A stretch of 64,000 nucleotides of DNA from Actinomadura meyerae (GCF_900188445.1 NZ_FZOR01000040.1:1-64000), one strand, 5' to 3'. Shown: positions 33,328 through 42,614, counted from the stretch's first letter. The notes: generated from the letters alone by a model not told the origin. Numbers and translations: made by a program.

Positions 33328-34593
33328 ATGAACGCAGGCGGCATCATCCGCTCCGGCGCGGCGAAGGCGGGGCGCGTCCTCCTCTGCGCGGCGCTCCTCG
33401 GCACGGCGGCGGCGTGCTCGACCAAGGGCGGCGGGGGCACCGCGGCCGTCGGCGTCACCGACGGCGAGATCCACCTCGGCGTGCTCAGCGACCTGACCGG
33501 CCCGTTCAAGGCGCCCGCCGAGCAGCAGAACCTCGGGATCCAGCTGTACTGGGACCAGAAGAACACCGCCGGCGGCACCTGCGGCCGGCGGATCGTCCTG
33601 GAGACCCGCGACCACGGGTACGACCCGCAGAAGGCGATCTCCCTGGCCGGCGAGCTGAACGACAAGGTGCTGGCCTACCAGATCAGCGTCGGCTCGCCGA
33701 CCTCGCTGGCGATCAGGTCCGAGCTCGAGGACGACCGGATCATGGCGATCGCCATGAGCTGGTCCCCGGAGCTCGGACGGTCGCCCGCGCTCGTCGTGCC
33801 CGGCACCTACTTCGACGCGGAGGCCGTCGACGCGTTCGACTACCTCGTCGAGCGGGGCGACATCGAGCGCGGCGACACCGTCGGGCACGTCTACTTCCAG
33901 GGCGACTTCGGCGAGCCGGCCCTGGCCGGGCTGCGCTACGCCGGCCGGCGGAACGGCGTCACGGTCGAGGCGGTCCAGGTCGATCCCAGCATCACCGACC
34001 TGACGTCCCAGGTCACCGCGCTCAAGGACGCCGGAGTGAAGGCGGTCTTCGTGAACGCGGCCCCGCCGCAGCTCGCCTCCCTGGCCGGTCTCAGTGAGGC
34101 CGCCGGGATGGACGTCCCGATCGTCGCGTCCATGGGCGCCTACGCGCCGCAGCTGCTCGACACCAACGTGGCCTCGATCCTCGAGAAGCGCGCGCTGGTC
34201 GTCGGAAGCGTGACCGCCTACTCCGGGGACGGGGCGGCGGCGACCAAGGTGAGGGCGCTGTACGAGAAGTCGGGGTCCAGGGTGCCGCCGAGCCAGATGG
34301 TGGTCCTGGGCTTCGCGATCTCCGCGGTGCTCGACCAGGCGATGACCAAGGCCTGCGACGGCGGGAAGGACCTCGACCGGCGGGCGCTGTGGGACGTCTT
34401 CCACGGGAAGTTCACGATCGACACCCAGGGCGCGACCGTGCCGCTCGACTACTCGAAGCCGGGCGCCGGCCCGTCCGACAAGATCATCGTGCTCCGTCCC
34501 GCGAAGGGCGTACCGGGCGGCCTCGACGTCGTCGAGACCGACTACGCCGGCCCGACCGTGGCCCGGTTCGCCGACGAGTCACCGCAGAAGTGA
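33328..34593 (+). CDS. branched-chain amino acid-type ABC substrate-binding lipoprotein (LivK-like)
   Basis: A 421-residue Leu/Ile/Val-binding-protein family lipoprotein: signal peptide with lipobox TAAAC near residue 30, then GVTDGEIHLGVLSDLTGPFKAPAEQQNLGIQLYWDQKN, the usual opening of this fold. Many actinobacterial members bind aromatic acids rather than amino acids, which would suit the neighbouring LigM- and HmgA-like enzymes (inference). It begins 47 bases after the redoxin stop (TTAAGGAAG upstream of ATG) and overlaps the livF start. Confidence 0.9.
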   Translation: MNAGGIIRSGAAKAGRVLLCAALLGTAAACSTKGGGGTAAVGVTDGEIHLGVLSDLTGPFKAPAEQQNLGIQLYWDQKNTAGGTCGRRIVLETRDHGYDPQKAISLAGELNDKVLAYQISVGSPTSLAIRSELEDDRIMAIAMSWSPELGRSPALVVPGTYFDAEAVDAFDYLVERGDIERGDTVGHVYFQGDFGEPALAGLRYAGRRNGVTVEAVQVDPSITDLTSQVTALKDAGVKAVFVNAAPPQLASLAGLSEAAGMDVPIVASMGAYAPQLLDTNVASILEKRALVVGSVTAYSGDGAAATKVRALYEKSGSRVPPSQMVVLGFAISAVLDQAMTKACDGGKDLDRRALWDVFHGKFTIDTQGATVPLDYSKPGAGPSDKIIVLRPAKGVPGGLDVVETDYAGPTVARFADESPQK

Positions 34594-35360
34594 CGGCGGG
34601 CAGCGGACCGCCGGTCCTCGCGGCGGAAGGACTCACCGTCCAGTACGGCTCCTCCACGGCGCTGAAGAACGTGGGAGTCCGGGTGGGGCAGGGCGAGGTC
34701 GTCGCCATCCTGGGGAGCAACGGCGCCGGAAAGAGCTCGCTGCTGAGGACGATCTCGGGGGTGCTGACGCCGCACGGAGGACGGGTCGTCGCCGGCTCGG
34801 TGCTCCACCGCGGCACCCGGCTCGGCGCGCGGTCGGCCGACAAGCGGGTCCGCAGGGGCATCGTCCAGGTCCCCGAAGGCAGGCAGATCTTCGCGACGCT
34901 CACCGTGGAGGAGAACCTCCGCATCGGCGGCCACGCCCGGCGCGGCACGCGCGCCGAGCTGCGCAGGCGCCTGGACCGGGCCTTCGACACGTTCCCGATC
35001 CTGTCCGAACGGCGCGCCCGGCCGGCGAGCCTGCTGTCGGGCGGAGAGCAGCAGATGCTCGCTCTCGGGCGCGCCATGATGGCCGACCCCGACCTGCTGC
35101 TCCTCGACGAGCCATCGCTCGGCCTCGCGCCGCGGATCGTCGACCAGGTGAGCCGGATCATCCGCGACATCAACGGCGGGGGGACCTCGGTCGTGATCGT
35201 CGAGCAGAACGCCCACGTCGCGCTCGAACTCGCGGACCGCGCCTACGTCCTCGCGGTCGGCGAGATCGTCCTGGAGGGCGGCGCGGCGGAGCTGAGGTCC
35301 AGTCCCGCCGTCCAAGCGGCATACCTGGGAGGTGAGATCCATGACGACCCACGCGCATGA
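34590..35360 (+). CDS. livF: LivF-like ABC transporter ATP-binding protein
   Basis: A 256-residue ATPase: Walker A GSNGAGKSS, the LivF-typical VPEGRQIFATLTVEENLRIGG, signature LLSGGEQQMLALGRAMM, Walker B LLLLDEPSLGLAP and the H-loop region VIVEQNAH. Start GTG 34590 overlaps the livK stop by four bases. One of two ATPases in the LivFGHM-type importer. Confidence 0.93.
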   Translation: MTAGSGPPVLAAEGLTVQYGSSTALKNVGVRVGQGEVVAILGSNGAGKSSLLRTISGVLTPHGGRVVAGSVLHRGTRLGARSADKRVRRGIVQVPEGRQIFATLTVEENLRIGGHARRGTRAELRRRLDRAFDTFPILSERRARPASLLSGGEQQMLALGRAMMADPDLLLLDEPSLGLAPRIVDQVSRIIRDINGGGTSVVIVEQNAHVALELADRAYVLAVGEIVLEGGAAELRSSPAVQAAYLGGEIHDDPRA

Positions 35361-36147
35361 CCGGGCGGACGCCCCGGCCGGGCTCACCGTCCGGGACGTG
35401 ACGCTCCGCTTCAACGGGCTCGCGGCGCTGTCCGGCGTGTCGCTGGACGTCGCGGCGGGCTCGGTGCACGCCCTGATCGGCCCCAACGGCGCCGGCAAGT
35501 CGTCCCTGCTCAACGTGCTGAGCGGCCTGTACCCGCCGCAGGAGGGGTCCGTCCGGCTGGACGGCCGCGAACTCGTCGGGAAGCGGCCCCACAAGATCAC
35601 CGGCATGGGAGTGGGGCGCGCCTTCCAGAACGCGTCGATGTTCGACGGCCTCACGGTGGAGGAGCACCTGATGATCGGGCAGTACCGGCACGGCACGGCC
35701 GGCGTCATCGCCGCCGGGCTCCGGCTGCCCGCGGAGCGGCGGGCCGAGCGCGTCGCCCGGGCGGTGGCCGCCGAGGTGGCCGAGTACCTGGACCTCCGGA
35801 AGCACCTGGACGAGATGGCCGCCGAGCTCCCCTACGGGCTGCAGAAGCGGGTCGACCTCGGACGCGCGCTCGCGACCTCCCCCCGGCTGCTCCTGCTCGA
35901 CGAGCCCGCGGCCGGCCTGCACACCCACGAGAAGGCGGAGCTGACGACGCTGATCACCAGGTTGGCGGTGGAACGCGGGCTGACCGTCGTCCTCGTCGAG
36001 CACGACATGAAGCTGGTCATGAGCGTCGCGGACGCCATCACCGTGCTCGACTTCGGGACCGTGATCGCCGACGGGGATCCGCTGCGGGTGTCCGGCGATC
36101 CGCGCGTCATCGCGGCGTACCTGGGAACCGCGGAGGAGTCGGCGTGA
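35341..36147 (+). CDS. livG: LivG-like ABC transporter ATP-binding protein
   Basis: A 268-residue ATPase: Walker A GPNGAGKSS, VGRAFQNASMFDGLTVEEHLMIG, a variant signature ELPYGLQKRVDLGRAL (the usual LivG form), Walker B LLLLDEPAAGL and VLVEHDMKLVM. It overlaps livF by 20 bases; the ATG 35341 has GGGAGGTGA upstream. The livH start overlaps its stop. Confidence 0.93.
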   Translation: MTTHAHDRADAPAGLTVRDVTLRFNGLAALSGVSLDVAAGSVHALIGPNGAGKSSLLNVLSGLYPPQEGSVRLDGRELVGKRPHKITGMGVGRAFQNASMFDGLTVEEHLMIGQYRHGTAGVIAAGLRLPAERRAERVARAVAAEVAEYLDLRKHLDEMAAELPYGLQKRVDLGRALATSPRLLLLDEPAAGLHTHEKAELTTLITRLAVERGLTVVLVEHDMKLVMSVADAITVLDFGTVIADGDPLRVSGDPRVIAAYLGTAEESA

Positions 36148-37043
36148 ACTACCTGGCCACCGTGCTCATCACCGGTGTCTCCGTGGGCTCGCTCTACGCG
36201 CTCGTGGCACTGGGAATCGTGATCGTCTACAAGGCGTCCGCGGTCGTGAACCTGGCGCAGCCGTCGATGCTCATGCTCGGCACCTACGTCGTCGCCAGCG
36301 CGACCACCACCCACGGCGTGCCGTTCTGGATCGCGCTGCTGCTGGGCATCCTGTTCACCGCGGGGATGTCGGTGCTCGTCGAGATCGTTCTCGTCCGCCG
36401 TTTCACCCGCCGCAACGCCGTCGTCGCGGCCAGCGTGATGACGATCGGGCTGGACTTCGCCCTGGTGACCGAGGTGGACCGCCGGATCGGCCCGCGCATC
36501 ATCCCCACCGGGGACCCGTGGGGCGCCGGCACCCTGTCGGTGCTCGGCGTGACCGTCCCGGCCATCCGGGTGGTCGCGCTGGCCGTCAGCCTGGCCTTTC
36601 TCGGAGCGTTCTATCTGTGGCTCCAGCGGTCCGGTTACGGGGTCGCGATGCGGGCGACCGCCGAACGCCCCGAGACGGCCGCGCTCATGGGAGTCAGGCT
36701 GCCCGTGGTGGCGGCGGTCGCCTGGGGAATGTCCGGGCTGCTCGCGGTCGTCGCCGGCGTCTTCCTGGTCGGGTTCCCCAGTCCGGGACTGGACACGAGC
36801 CTGGAACAGGTGGCGCTCCGGGCGCTGCCGGCCGCGATCATCGGCGGTCTGGACTCCACGTCCGGCGCGATCGCGGGAGGGCTGCTGGTCGGCCTGTCGG
36901 AGGCGTTGGTGCTCGGCTACCACACGGAACTGGCGTCGTTCGGGCAGGGGCTCGAGATCGTCGCGCCTTACCTGGTGATGCTGCTGGTCCTGGTCTGGAG
37001 ACCGGCCGGATTGTTCGGGAGTCAGGAGCTGCATCGTGTCTGA
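36144..37043 (+). CDS. livH: LivH-like ABC transporter permease
   Basis: A 299-residue permease with about eight membrane helices, starting VLITGVSVGSLYALVALGIVIVYKAS, the family hallmark, then VNLAQPSMLMLGTYV and the conserved ALPAAIIGGLDSTSGAIAGGLLVGLSEAL near the end. ATG 36144 overlaps the livG stop; its own stop overlaps the livM start by eight bases. Confidence 0.93.
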   Translation: MNYLATVLITGVSVGSLYALVALGIVIVYKASAVVNLAQPSMLMLGTYVVASATTTHGVPFWIALLLGILFTAGMSVLVEIVLVRRFTRRNAVVAASVMTIGLDFALVTEVDRRIGPRIIPTGDPWGAGTLSVLGVTVPAIRVVALAVSLAFLGAFYLWLQRSGYGVAMRATAERPETAALMGVRLPVVAAVAWGMSGLLAVVAGVFLVGFPSPGLDTSLEQVALRALPAAIIGGLDSTSGAIAGGLLVGLSEALVLGYHTELASFGQGLEIVAPYLVMLLVLVWRPAGLFGSQELHRV

Positions 37044-38193
37044 GAGTCCGAGTAGGACGCGGGAAGAGGCCGAGGAAACGGATGCGTCCACGCCGGTGGC
37101 GGGTTCCGGAACCAGCCGGAGCCGGAGCCGGAGCCGGCGTCGGCATGGTCCCGGAGCGTGGAGAAAGCCGGTCGCGGCGTTGCTCCTGCTCGCGATGCTG
37201 CTCGTGCTGCCCCTGTACGTCGACGCGTTCTGGCTGAACATGGGGGCGTTCGCCTTCGCCGCGGCGGTGGGCGCGATAGGTCTGACGGTCCTCTACGGAC
37301 GGGTCGGGCAGCTCTCGCTGGCCCACTCGTTCTTTCTCGCCGTCGGAGCGTACGGGTACATCTTCTTCGCCTCGGACCCCGAGGACGGGGCATGGGGCGC
37401 GGGGCTCCCGCCCCTGCCGGCCGCGGTCGCCGCCGTCTGCTTCTCGGCGGTCGTCGGCCTGGCCTTCAGCCCGGTCGCGCGACGGCTCAAGGGGATCAGT
37501 CTCGGCGTCGCCACCCTGGCGCTCATCTTCATCGGCGAGCACGTCTTCTACGCGCTGCCCGAACTGAGCGGCGGCTACAACGGCCGGACCGTGCCCGACC
37601 TCGCCGTCGGAGGATTCGAGATCGTCGGAGACGACCCCGGCATCGTCCTCGCGGGAGTGGAGTTCGGCCGTCCGGAACGGCTGTGGATCCTGTGCGGGCT
37701 CGTCCTGATGGCGACCGCGGCCTTCACGACGCGGGTGCTGGAGAGCCGTATCGGCCGGGCCTACGCGGCCGTTCGGGACGGGGAGTCGCATGCCGCCGCG
37801 CTGGGCATCAACCCCAGCCGCGTCCGGTCGAGCGGCTTCATGTTCGGTTCGGTGCTCGCGGGCATCTCGGGGATCCTGCTCGCGGTCGCGTTCCGCCGCA
37901 CCGTCCCCGACTACTGGACGCTCACCCTGTCCTTGCAGTACCTGGCGATGGTGATCCTGGGCGGCCTGGGTTCGGTGCGAGGCGCGATCGGCGGCGCCGC
38001 GTTCGTGACCGCGATACCGCTGCTGCTGCAGAGGTACGGAGCCGTCATCCCCGGCCTGAGCACCGGGCCCGGCGCGGCGTTTCCCCCGTCGGTGGTGGCG
38101 CAGCTCGTGTTCGGGATCCTGATCGTCGCGGTGCTCTGGGCCGATCCCAGGGGACTGGCGCACACGCTGGGACGTCTGCGCCGGGCGCGCTGA
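37036..38193 (+). CDS. livM: LivM-like ABC transporter permease
   Basis: A 385-residue permease with a long polar N-terminal tail of about 45 residues rich in Glu then Ser-Arg repeats (SRSRSRSRR), not usual in LivM, followed by about nine helices. Family motifs are LTVLYGRVGQLSLAHSFFLAVGAYGY, GRAYAAVRDGESHAAALGINPSRVR and YLAMVILGGLGSVRGAIGGAAF. Start GTG 37036. Last gene of the redoxin-liv operon, followed by the terminator at 38205-38250. Confidence 0.92.
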   Translation: MSESPSRTREEAEETDASTPVAGSGTSRSRSRSRRRHGPGAWRKPVAALLLLAMLLVLPLYVDAFWLNMGAFAFAAAVGAIGLTVLYGRVGQLSLAHSFFLAVGAYGYIFFASDPEDGAWGAGLPPLPAAVAAVCFSAVVGLAFSPVARRLKGISLGVATLALIFIGEHVFYALPELSGGYNGRTVPDLAVGGFEIVGDDPGIVLAGVEFGRPERLWILCGLVLMATAAFTTRVLESRIGRAYAAVRDGESHAAALGINPSRVRSSGFMFGSVLAGISGILLAVAFRRTVPDYWTLTLSLQYLAMVILGGLGSVRGAIGGAAFVTAIPLLLQRYGAVIPGLSTGPGAAFPPSVVAQLVFGILIVAVLWADPRGLAHTLGRLRRAR

Positions 38194-38204
38194 CGGTTCA
38201 GACG

Positions 38205-38250
38205 ACCGGCGGCAGCGCGTCACCGTCCCCCGGTGCGCGCTTCCGCCGGT
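38205..38250. terminator. bidirectional hairpin terminator
   Basis: A 15-base stem with one mismatch (ACCGGCGG-c-AGCGCG pairing with CGCGCT-t-CCGCCGGT) and a 16-base loop, between the convergent ends of livM and the pabB-pabA gene. It directly abuts the stop codon of the latter. Confidence 0.7.
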
Positions 38251-40278
38251 TCACCCGGCGGCGGTGCCGATCGCGAGGAAGTTCCGGAGCATCCCGCGGC
38301 CGTGGGGCGTGAGGATCGACTCGGGATGGATCTGGAGGCCGTGCGTCGGGTGCTCGCGGTGGCGCAGACCCATGATGGTCCCCGACGCGGTGCGGGCGGT
38401 GACCTCGAGTTCGCCGGGCAGCCCGTCGTCGGTGACGACGAGAGAGTGGTAGCGGGCGCACGAGACCGGGCTCGGCAGCCCGCGGAAGAGCCCCCTCCCG
38501 GCATGGTGCAGCAGCGACGGCTTGCCGTGGACGATCCTCCGGGCGCGGACGACGCGGGCACCGTACGCCTCGGCGATCGCCTGGTGCCCGAGGCAGACGC
38601 CCAGGACCGGAACGCTCGGCCCCAGCACCCTGGCGGCCTCGACGCTGATGCCGGCCTCGGCTGGGGCACCGGGGCCCGGAGAGATGACGAGGTGGGTGAA
38701 GTCGCCGTCGCGGGCGGCGCGGACCAGGTCGTCGACACCGGTCTCGTCGTTGCGGATCACCTCGGTGGCCGCGCCGAGGTCGCGCGCGTCGTGCACGAGG
38801 TTGTAGACGAACGAGTCGTAGTTGTCGATGAACAGCACGCGCGCCGGGGCCGCCGCCCGCCGGGCCGGCGCGGCGGCGGGCCGGCGGCACCGGACGGTGG
38901 GCACGGGGCCTGAGGGCGAGGTGCTCATGGGCGCGGTGCCCGAGGGCGCGGTGCCCGAGGACGCGGTGCCCGAGGACGCGGTGCCCGTGCTCCCGGCGGA
39001 GGGCCGCCCGGCGCCGGCGGCAGGGGAGAGATGATCGAGCGTCCCGCCGATCGCGCGGATGAGCGGTGCGGCCTTGGTGAGAAGCTCGGCGTACTCGCCC
39101 TCCGGTGTCGACTCGGCGACGATCCCGCCGCCCACGCCGAGCCAGACGCGCCCTCCGGCGATCTCGAAGGTGCGGATGGCGACGTTGAGCTCGACCCCGG
39201 CCGCGGGACCGACGTGCCCGATCGCGCCGGTGTACGCCTCGCGTCCGGTGGCCTCCAGCCGTGCCGCGATCTCCATCGCGCGCGGCTTGGGCGCGCCGGT
39301 GACCGAGCCCGGCGGGAAGGTCGCGCGCAGCAGGCCGGCGTCGGTGGCGCCGTCCGCGAGGCGGCCGGTGACGTCGGAGACGAGATGCCAGACGGCATGC
39401 CGTTCCGGGCGGACGAGAGCCGGTACCCGCACGCTGCCCGGCGCGCAGACCCTGCTGAGGTCGTTGCGCATGAGGTCGACGATCATGATGTTCTCGGCCC
39501 GGTCCTTGCCCGAGTCCAGCAGCTCCCGGGGATCGGTGCCGAGAGGCGCGGTGCCCTTGATCGGCGACGTGATGACGGTGCCGCCGGTCCGGCGCAGGAA
39601 CAGTTCGGGGGAGAAGCTCGCGACCGCTCCCTCGGGGGCCGCGACGTAGGCGGCGTACGCCGGCTTCAGCGTCCGGTACCCCCGGCAGAACAGCTCAAGC
39701 GGATCGCCGTCGAACCGGGCTTCGAGTCGTGCGCAGAGGTTGACCTGGAAGATGTCGCCGGCCGCGATGTGATCGAGGGCTCGCCGGACGGCGGCCCGGT
39801 GGGACGCCGGGTCGGGGGTGAGGGCGAACTCGCCGACGCCGAAGGTCCGCGGCTCGGCGGCGCGTGCCAGCGCCGCGAGGACGTCGGCGGGATCGGTGGG
39901 CCCCAGCGATTCGAGCCACCACTCGCCGTCGACGCGGCGCAGGACGCGGTCGTAGAACCCGACGCGGTGGTCCGGCTGGGGGACCGGCCGCGCGTGCGGC
40001 TCGGGTACCCGCTCCAGGACATGAGCCATCCGGTATCCCCAGACACCGATCCATCCGCCGCCGAACCCCGCCGCCGGTTTCTCCCGGCGCGGCACGTCGA
40101 CGGCCGCGAACGGGTCCTCGGCGACGCGTACGGGATCGAACGCGATGACGGCTTCGCCGTGGTGCCAGTCGCCGAGCAGGCCCACCAGGCGATCGCGGTC
40201 ACGGAACCTGCGGAGCACGTCCACCGGTTCGAGGTCCAGATCGAGGTGCACGCGGAACACCTCGGCAGCGGACTCCAT
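38251..40278 (-). CDS. pabAB: aminodeoxychorismate synthase, fused PabB-PabA
   Basis: A 675-residue bifunctional enzyme that makes 4-amino-4-deoxychorismate from chorismate and glutamine. Residues about 1-440 are the chorismate domain; the diagnostic PIKGTAP lysine motif marks ADC synthase rather than anthranilate synthase (PIAGT), with DRAENIMIVDLMRNDLSRV and GSVTGAPKPRAMEI following. A low-complexity SGTAS/SGTAP linker then leads to the amidotransferase (VLFIDNYDSFVYNL, HLVISPGPG, catalytic Cys in GVCLGHQAIAEA, and GLQIHPESILT). ATG 40278 has GCGAGG upstream; GTG 40296 is possible. No pabC lyase is adjacent. Third gene of an operon under operator c; with folP it would raise folate supply. 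Confidence 0.93.
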   Translation of the reverse strand: MESAAEVFRVHLDLDLEPVDVLRRFRDRDRLVGLLGDWHHGEAVIAFDPVRVAEDPFAAVDVPRREKPAAGFGGGWIGVWGYRMAHVLERVPEPHARPVPQPDHRVGFYDRVLRRVDGEWWLESLGPTDPADVLAALARAAEPRTFGVGEFALTPDPASHRAAVRRALDHIAAGDIFQVNLCARLEARFDGDPLELFCRGYRTLKPAYAAYVAAPEGAVASFSPELFLRRTGGTVITSPIKGTAPLGTDPRELLDSGKDRAENIMIVDLMRNDLSRVCAPGSVRVPALVRPERHAVWHLVSDVTGRLADGATDAGLLRATFPPGSVTGAPKPRAMEIAARLEATGREAYTGAIGHVGPAAGVELNVAIRTFEIAGGRVWLGVGGGIVAESTPEGEYAELLTKAAPLIRAIGGTLDHLSPAAGAGRPSAGSTGTASSGTASSGTAPSGTAPMSTSPSGPVPTVRCRRPAAAPARRAAAPARVLFIDNYDSFVYNLVHDARDLGAATEVIRNDETGVDDLVRAARDGDFTHLVISPGPGAPAEAGISVEAARVLGPSVPVLGVCLGHQAIAEAYGARVVRARRIVHGKPSLLHHAGRGLFRGLPSPVSCARYHSLVVTDDGLPGELEVTARTASGTIMGLRHREHPTHGLQIHPESILTPHGRGMLRNFLAIGTAAG
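38930..38989 (+). repeat. four tandem 15-base repeats in the PabB-PabA linker
   Basis: Four in-frame copies of G(G/A)CGCGGTGCCCG(A/T)G encode the Ser-Gly-Thr-Ala/Pro linker between the two domains. Slippage here would change linker length without breaking the frame. Confidence 0.8.
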
Positions 40279-40331
40279 CAGCGCCTCGCCGGGCACCGGC
40301 CGGCCCTGTCCATCAGTGCTCCTCGCTCAGG

Positions 40332-41408
40332 TCAGACGCGGTGGGCGCGCAGTGCGTCCGGGTCGAATCTCAGTCCGTGCCCGGGCCGGTCCGGCGGGCG
40401 GGCGCGGCCGTCGCTGATCTCGATCGTCTCCAGCAGCACCCCGTCGAGCAGCGGGAAGTGCTCGATGTACGAGCAGTTCGGCGCCGACAGCGCCAGGTGC
40501 ACGTTCAGCTCGGGAAGGAAATGGGGGGACAGGACCGCCGACCCCGCCTCCGCGATCGCGGCGATCCGCCGCCACTCGGTCACTCCGCCGCACAGCGGGG
40601 GATCGGGCTGCAGGACGGACGCGGCCCGCCGCTGGAGGTACTGGGCGAACTCGAACCGGCCCAGCAGGTGCTCCCCGACGGCCACCGGCAGCCCGCCGCG
40701 GGCGGCCAGCTGCCGGTGCCCCTCGACGTCGTCCGAGCGGAGCGGCTCCTCGATCCAGTAGACGCCGAGGTCGGCCAGCCGCCGGGCGAGCCAGATCGCG
40801 TCGGCCAGGCCCAGGCGCTCGTTGCAGTCGACCATGATGCGGGTCGCGTCGCCGAGAGCCGAGCGCACCCGCGCGACGCGGGCGACGTCCCGTTCGAGTC
40901 CGAGGACTCCCGCACGCAGCTTGACGGCGTGGATGCCGTCGGCCGCGTACCGCTCGGCGCCCTCGACGAGTTCGGCGTCGCTCATCGCGTGCGTCGCCCG
41001 GCCGCTGCCGTAGATCGGCACGCTGTCGGCGTGGGCGCCCAGGTACCGGTAGAGCGGCAGGCCCCGCTCGACCGCCAGCAGGTCGTGGACGGCGATGTCC
41101 AGTGCCGAGACGGCCGGTAGCGCATGGCCGCGCCCCAGCCGGTGGGTGACGTTCCACAACGCCTCCCAGGTGGCCGGCCAGTGGTCGAGGCGCGTGCCGG
41201 TCACGGCGGCGCGCAGGTCGTTCTCGAGCAGGTGCCGCGCCGCTCCGGCGCCGCCGGTGAGGCCGAAGGTGAACCCGGTCCCGGTGCCGCCGTCGGAGTC
41301 CTCGACGGTGACGATCACCAGGTCGACCCGGGTCGCGCCGGAGCCGCCCCTGCCGGCGCCCAGGGGGATCGCGTGGTGTGACGTCGTGAGGTGCGCGATC
41401 GTGCTCAC
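40332..41408 (-). CDS. mandelate racemase/muconate lactonizing enzyme family protein
   Basis: A 358-residue enolase-superfamily enzyme. The barrel residues are visible: HAVKLRAGVLGLERD (catalytic Lys region), IMVDCNERL (metal Asp), WIEEPL (metal Glu), PVAVGEHLLG (metal Glu) and the general-base His in LSPHFLPELN. This is closest to the mandelate racemase subgroup, so dehydration or racemisation of a hydroxy acid is expected; the substrate is unknown. ATG 41408 overlaps the preceding hydrolase stop by four bases. Confidence 0.88.
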   Translation of the reverse strand: MSTIAHLTTSHHAIPLGAGRGGSGATRVDLVIVTVEDSDGGTGTGFTFGLTGGAGAARHLLENDLRAAVTGTRLDHWPATWEALWNVTHRLGRGHALPAVSALDIAVHDLLAVERGLPLYRYLGAHADSVPIYGSGRATHAMSDAELVEGAERYAADGIHAVKLRAGVLGLERDVARVARVRSALGDATRIMVDCNERLGLADAIWLARRLADLGVYWIEEPLRSDDVEGHRQLAARGGLPVAVGEHLLGRFEFAQYLQRRAASVLQPDPPLCGGVTEWRRIAAIAEAGSAVLSPHFLPELNVHLALSAPNCSYIEHFPLLDGVLLETIEISDGRARPPDRPGHGLRFDPDALRAHRV

Positions 41409-42541
41409 AGGACGTCCTCCGTCCAGCCGACCAGCACGTCCGCCATGTGCTCGATGAGCTCCGGCTGGCCGTTGAGGTAGTGGCGGCCTCCTTCGATGGC
41501 CGTGATCCGCCGCGCGCTGGACGGCGCCGCCTCGTAGAGCTGCCGGGCGTGCTCAGGGAAGCACGCCTGGTCGGCCGTGCCGTAGATGACGTGGACGGGT
41601 ACGTCGACCGAGCGCAGCCTGGCGGGTCCGTCGCCGTGGGACGTCCGCACCGACCACTGGGAGAGCCAGGACTGGAACGACGTGTAGTGGCCCAGGGTCG
41701 TCGGGATCAGGTTGGCGACGTCGGCCGGCCCCCACAGCGTCCCGGCCGCGCGGTCGGAGGGGTCGATGCTCAGGTCGAGGTTGCGGGGATCGGCGCAGGT
41801 GGCGTGGACGGCCATCGGCAGGTCGGTGATCCGCCCGCCGGTCCGCTCGCGGAGCCGCTCGATCCCGCGGAGCGCGAGGTCGGTGATCCGCTCGTTGCGT
41901 GCGATCTGTGCCTTGCGGTAGGCCGCGAGCCATTCGGGCGGGAACGGGGGGCCGTTCTCCGGGTTGAACATGTCCAGCGCGCCGTCCCGGTCGTCGACGC
42001 GGTCCTCGTCGAGGATCGACGGGTCCAGCATCTCGGCGAGCAGGCTCGCGCGGCCCGGATGCGCCATCAGGGTCACGATGGCGTCGACCGGCGGGAGGTC
42101 GGCCCGGGTCAGGTCGGGCCCGGCCCCGCCCGGGGCGGACCGGATCGTGGCGTGCGCGGCCTGCTCCTGGTAGAGGGCCACCAGCCCGCCGCCCCCCGAG
42201 TTGCCGACGAGCACCACCCGCTCGTATCCCTCGAGGCGCAGCCGGCCGACGACGGCGGCCACGTCCAGCACGCAGTTCTCCAGCAGCAGGGCGCTGTCGT
42301 TGCCGATGTACCGGGTCGTCATGGCGATGGCGTCGACGCCGCGCTTCGCCCACGCGTCCAGCGCGTAGTGCCCGAGGAAGTTGGAGGACGGGTGGACGAC
42401 GACCACGGCCGTGGCGGCCCGTTCCCCTGATCGGGCCCGCACGCGCGTGCACCACAGCACGCCCGCCATCCGCGCCACGCCCGAGTACACCTCGGTCGCG
42501 CGTGCACCGCTGCCCATGGGCACCGTCAGCAGCTCCCGCAT
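41405..42541 (-). CDS. alpha/beta hydrolase
   Basis: A 378-residue alpha/beta hydrolase with the nucleophile elbow VLVGNSGGGGLVALY, a candidate acid region VIYGTADQACFPEHA and the His in IEGGRHYLNGQ. HPSSNFLGHYALD near the start may form the oxyanion region. Esterase, amidase or C-C hydrolase are all possible. I chose ATG 42541 because GAGGATG lies nine bases upstream; an in-frame ATG at 42550 is only four bases from operator c. First gene of the hydrolase/enolase-like/pabB-pabA operon, divergent from the HmgA-like operon. Confidence 0.82.
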   Translation of the reverse strand: MRELLTVPMGSGARATEVYSGVARMAGVLWCTRVRARSGERAATAVVVVHPSSNFLGHYALDAWAKRGVDAIAMTTRYIGNDSALLLENCVLDVAAVVGRLRLEGYERVVLVGNSGGGGLVALYQEQAAHATIRSAPGGAGPDLTRADLPPVDAIVTLMAHPGRASLLAEMLDPSILDEDRVDDRDGALDMFNPENGPPFPPEWLAAYRKAQIARNERITDLALRGIERLRERTGGRITDLPMAVHATCADPRNLDLSIDPSDRAAGTLWGPADVANLIPTTLGHYTSFQSWLSQWSVRTSHGDGPARLRSVDVPVHVIYGTADQACFPEHARQLYEAAPSSARRITAIEGGRHYLNGQPELIEHMADVLVGWTEDVL

Positions 42542-42553
42542 GCGATCCATCCT

Positions 42554-42614
42554 CGATTATCGATGATTGAGTTCGTTAATCGAGCAGCCTAAGGCGGCCG
42601 CTGGGGGACGTCAA
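42554..42614 (-). promoter_or_regulatory. promoter and tandem IclR-2 operator c (hydrolase operon)
   Basis: Half-sites CGATTATCG (42554-42562) and CGTTAATCG (42574-42582), 20 bases apart. On the minus strand TTGACG (42614-42609) is followed 17 bases later by TAGGCT, ending just before the operator. The -35 lies 32 bases from the first half-site, as at operator b. Confidence 0.75.

Noticed and set aside
38251..40278. Anthranilate synthase (TrpE-TrpG fusion)
   Set aside because: The chorismate domain has PIKGT, diagnostic of aminodeoxychorismate synthase, not PIAGT; the folate context agrees.
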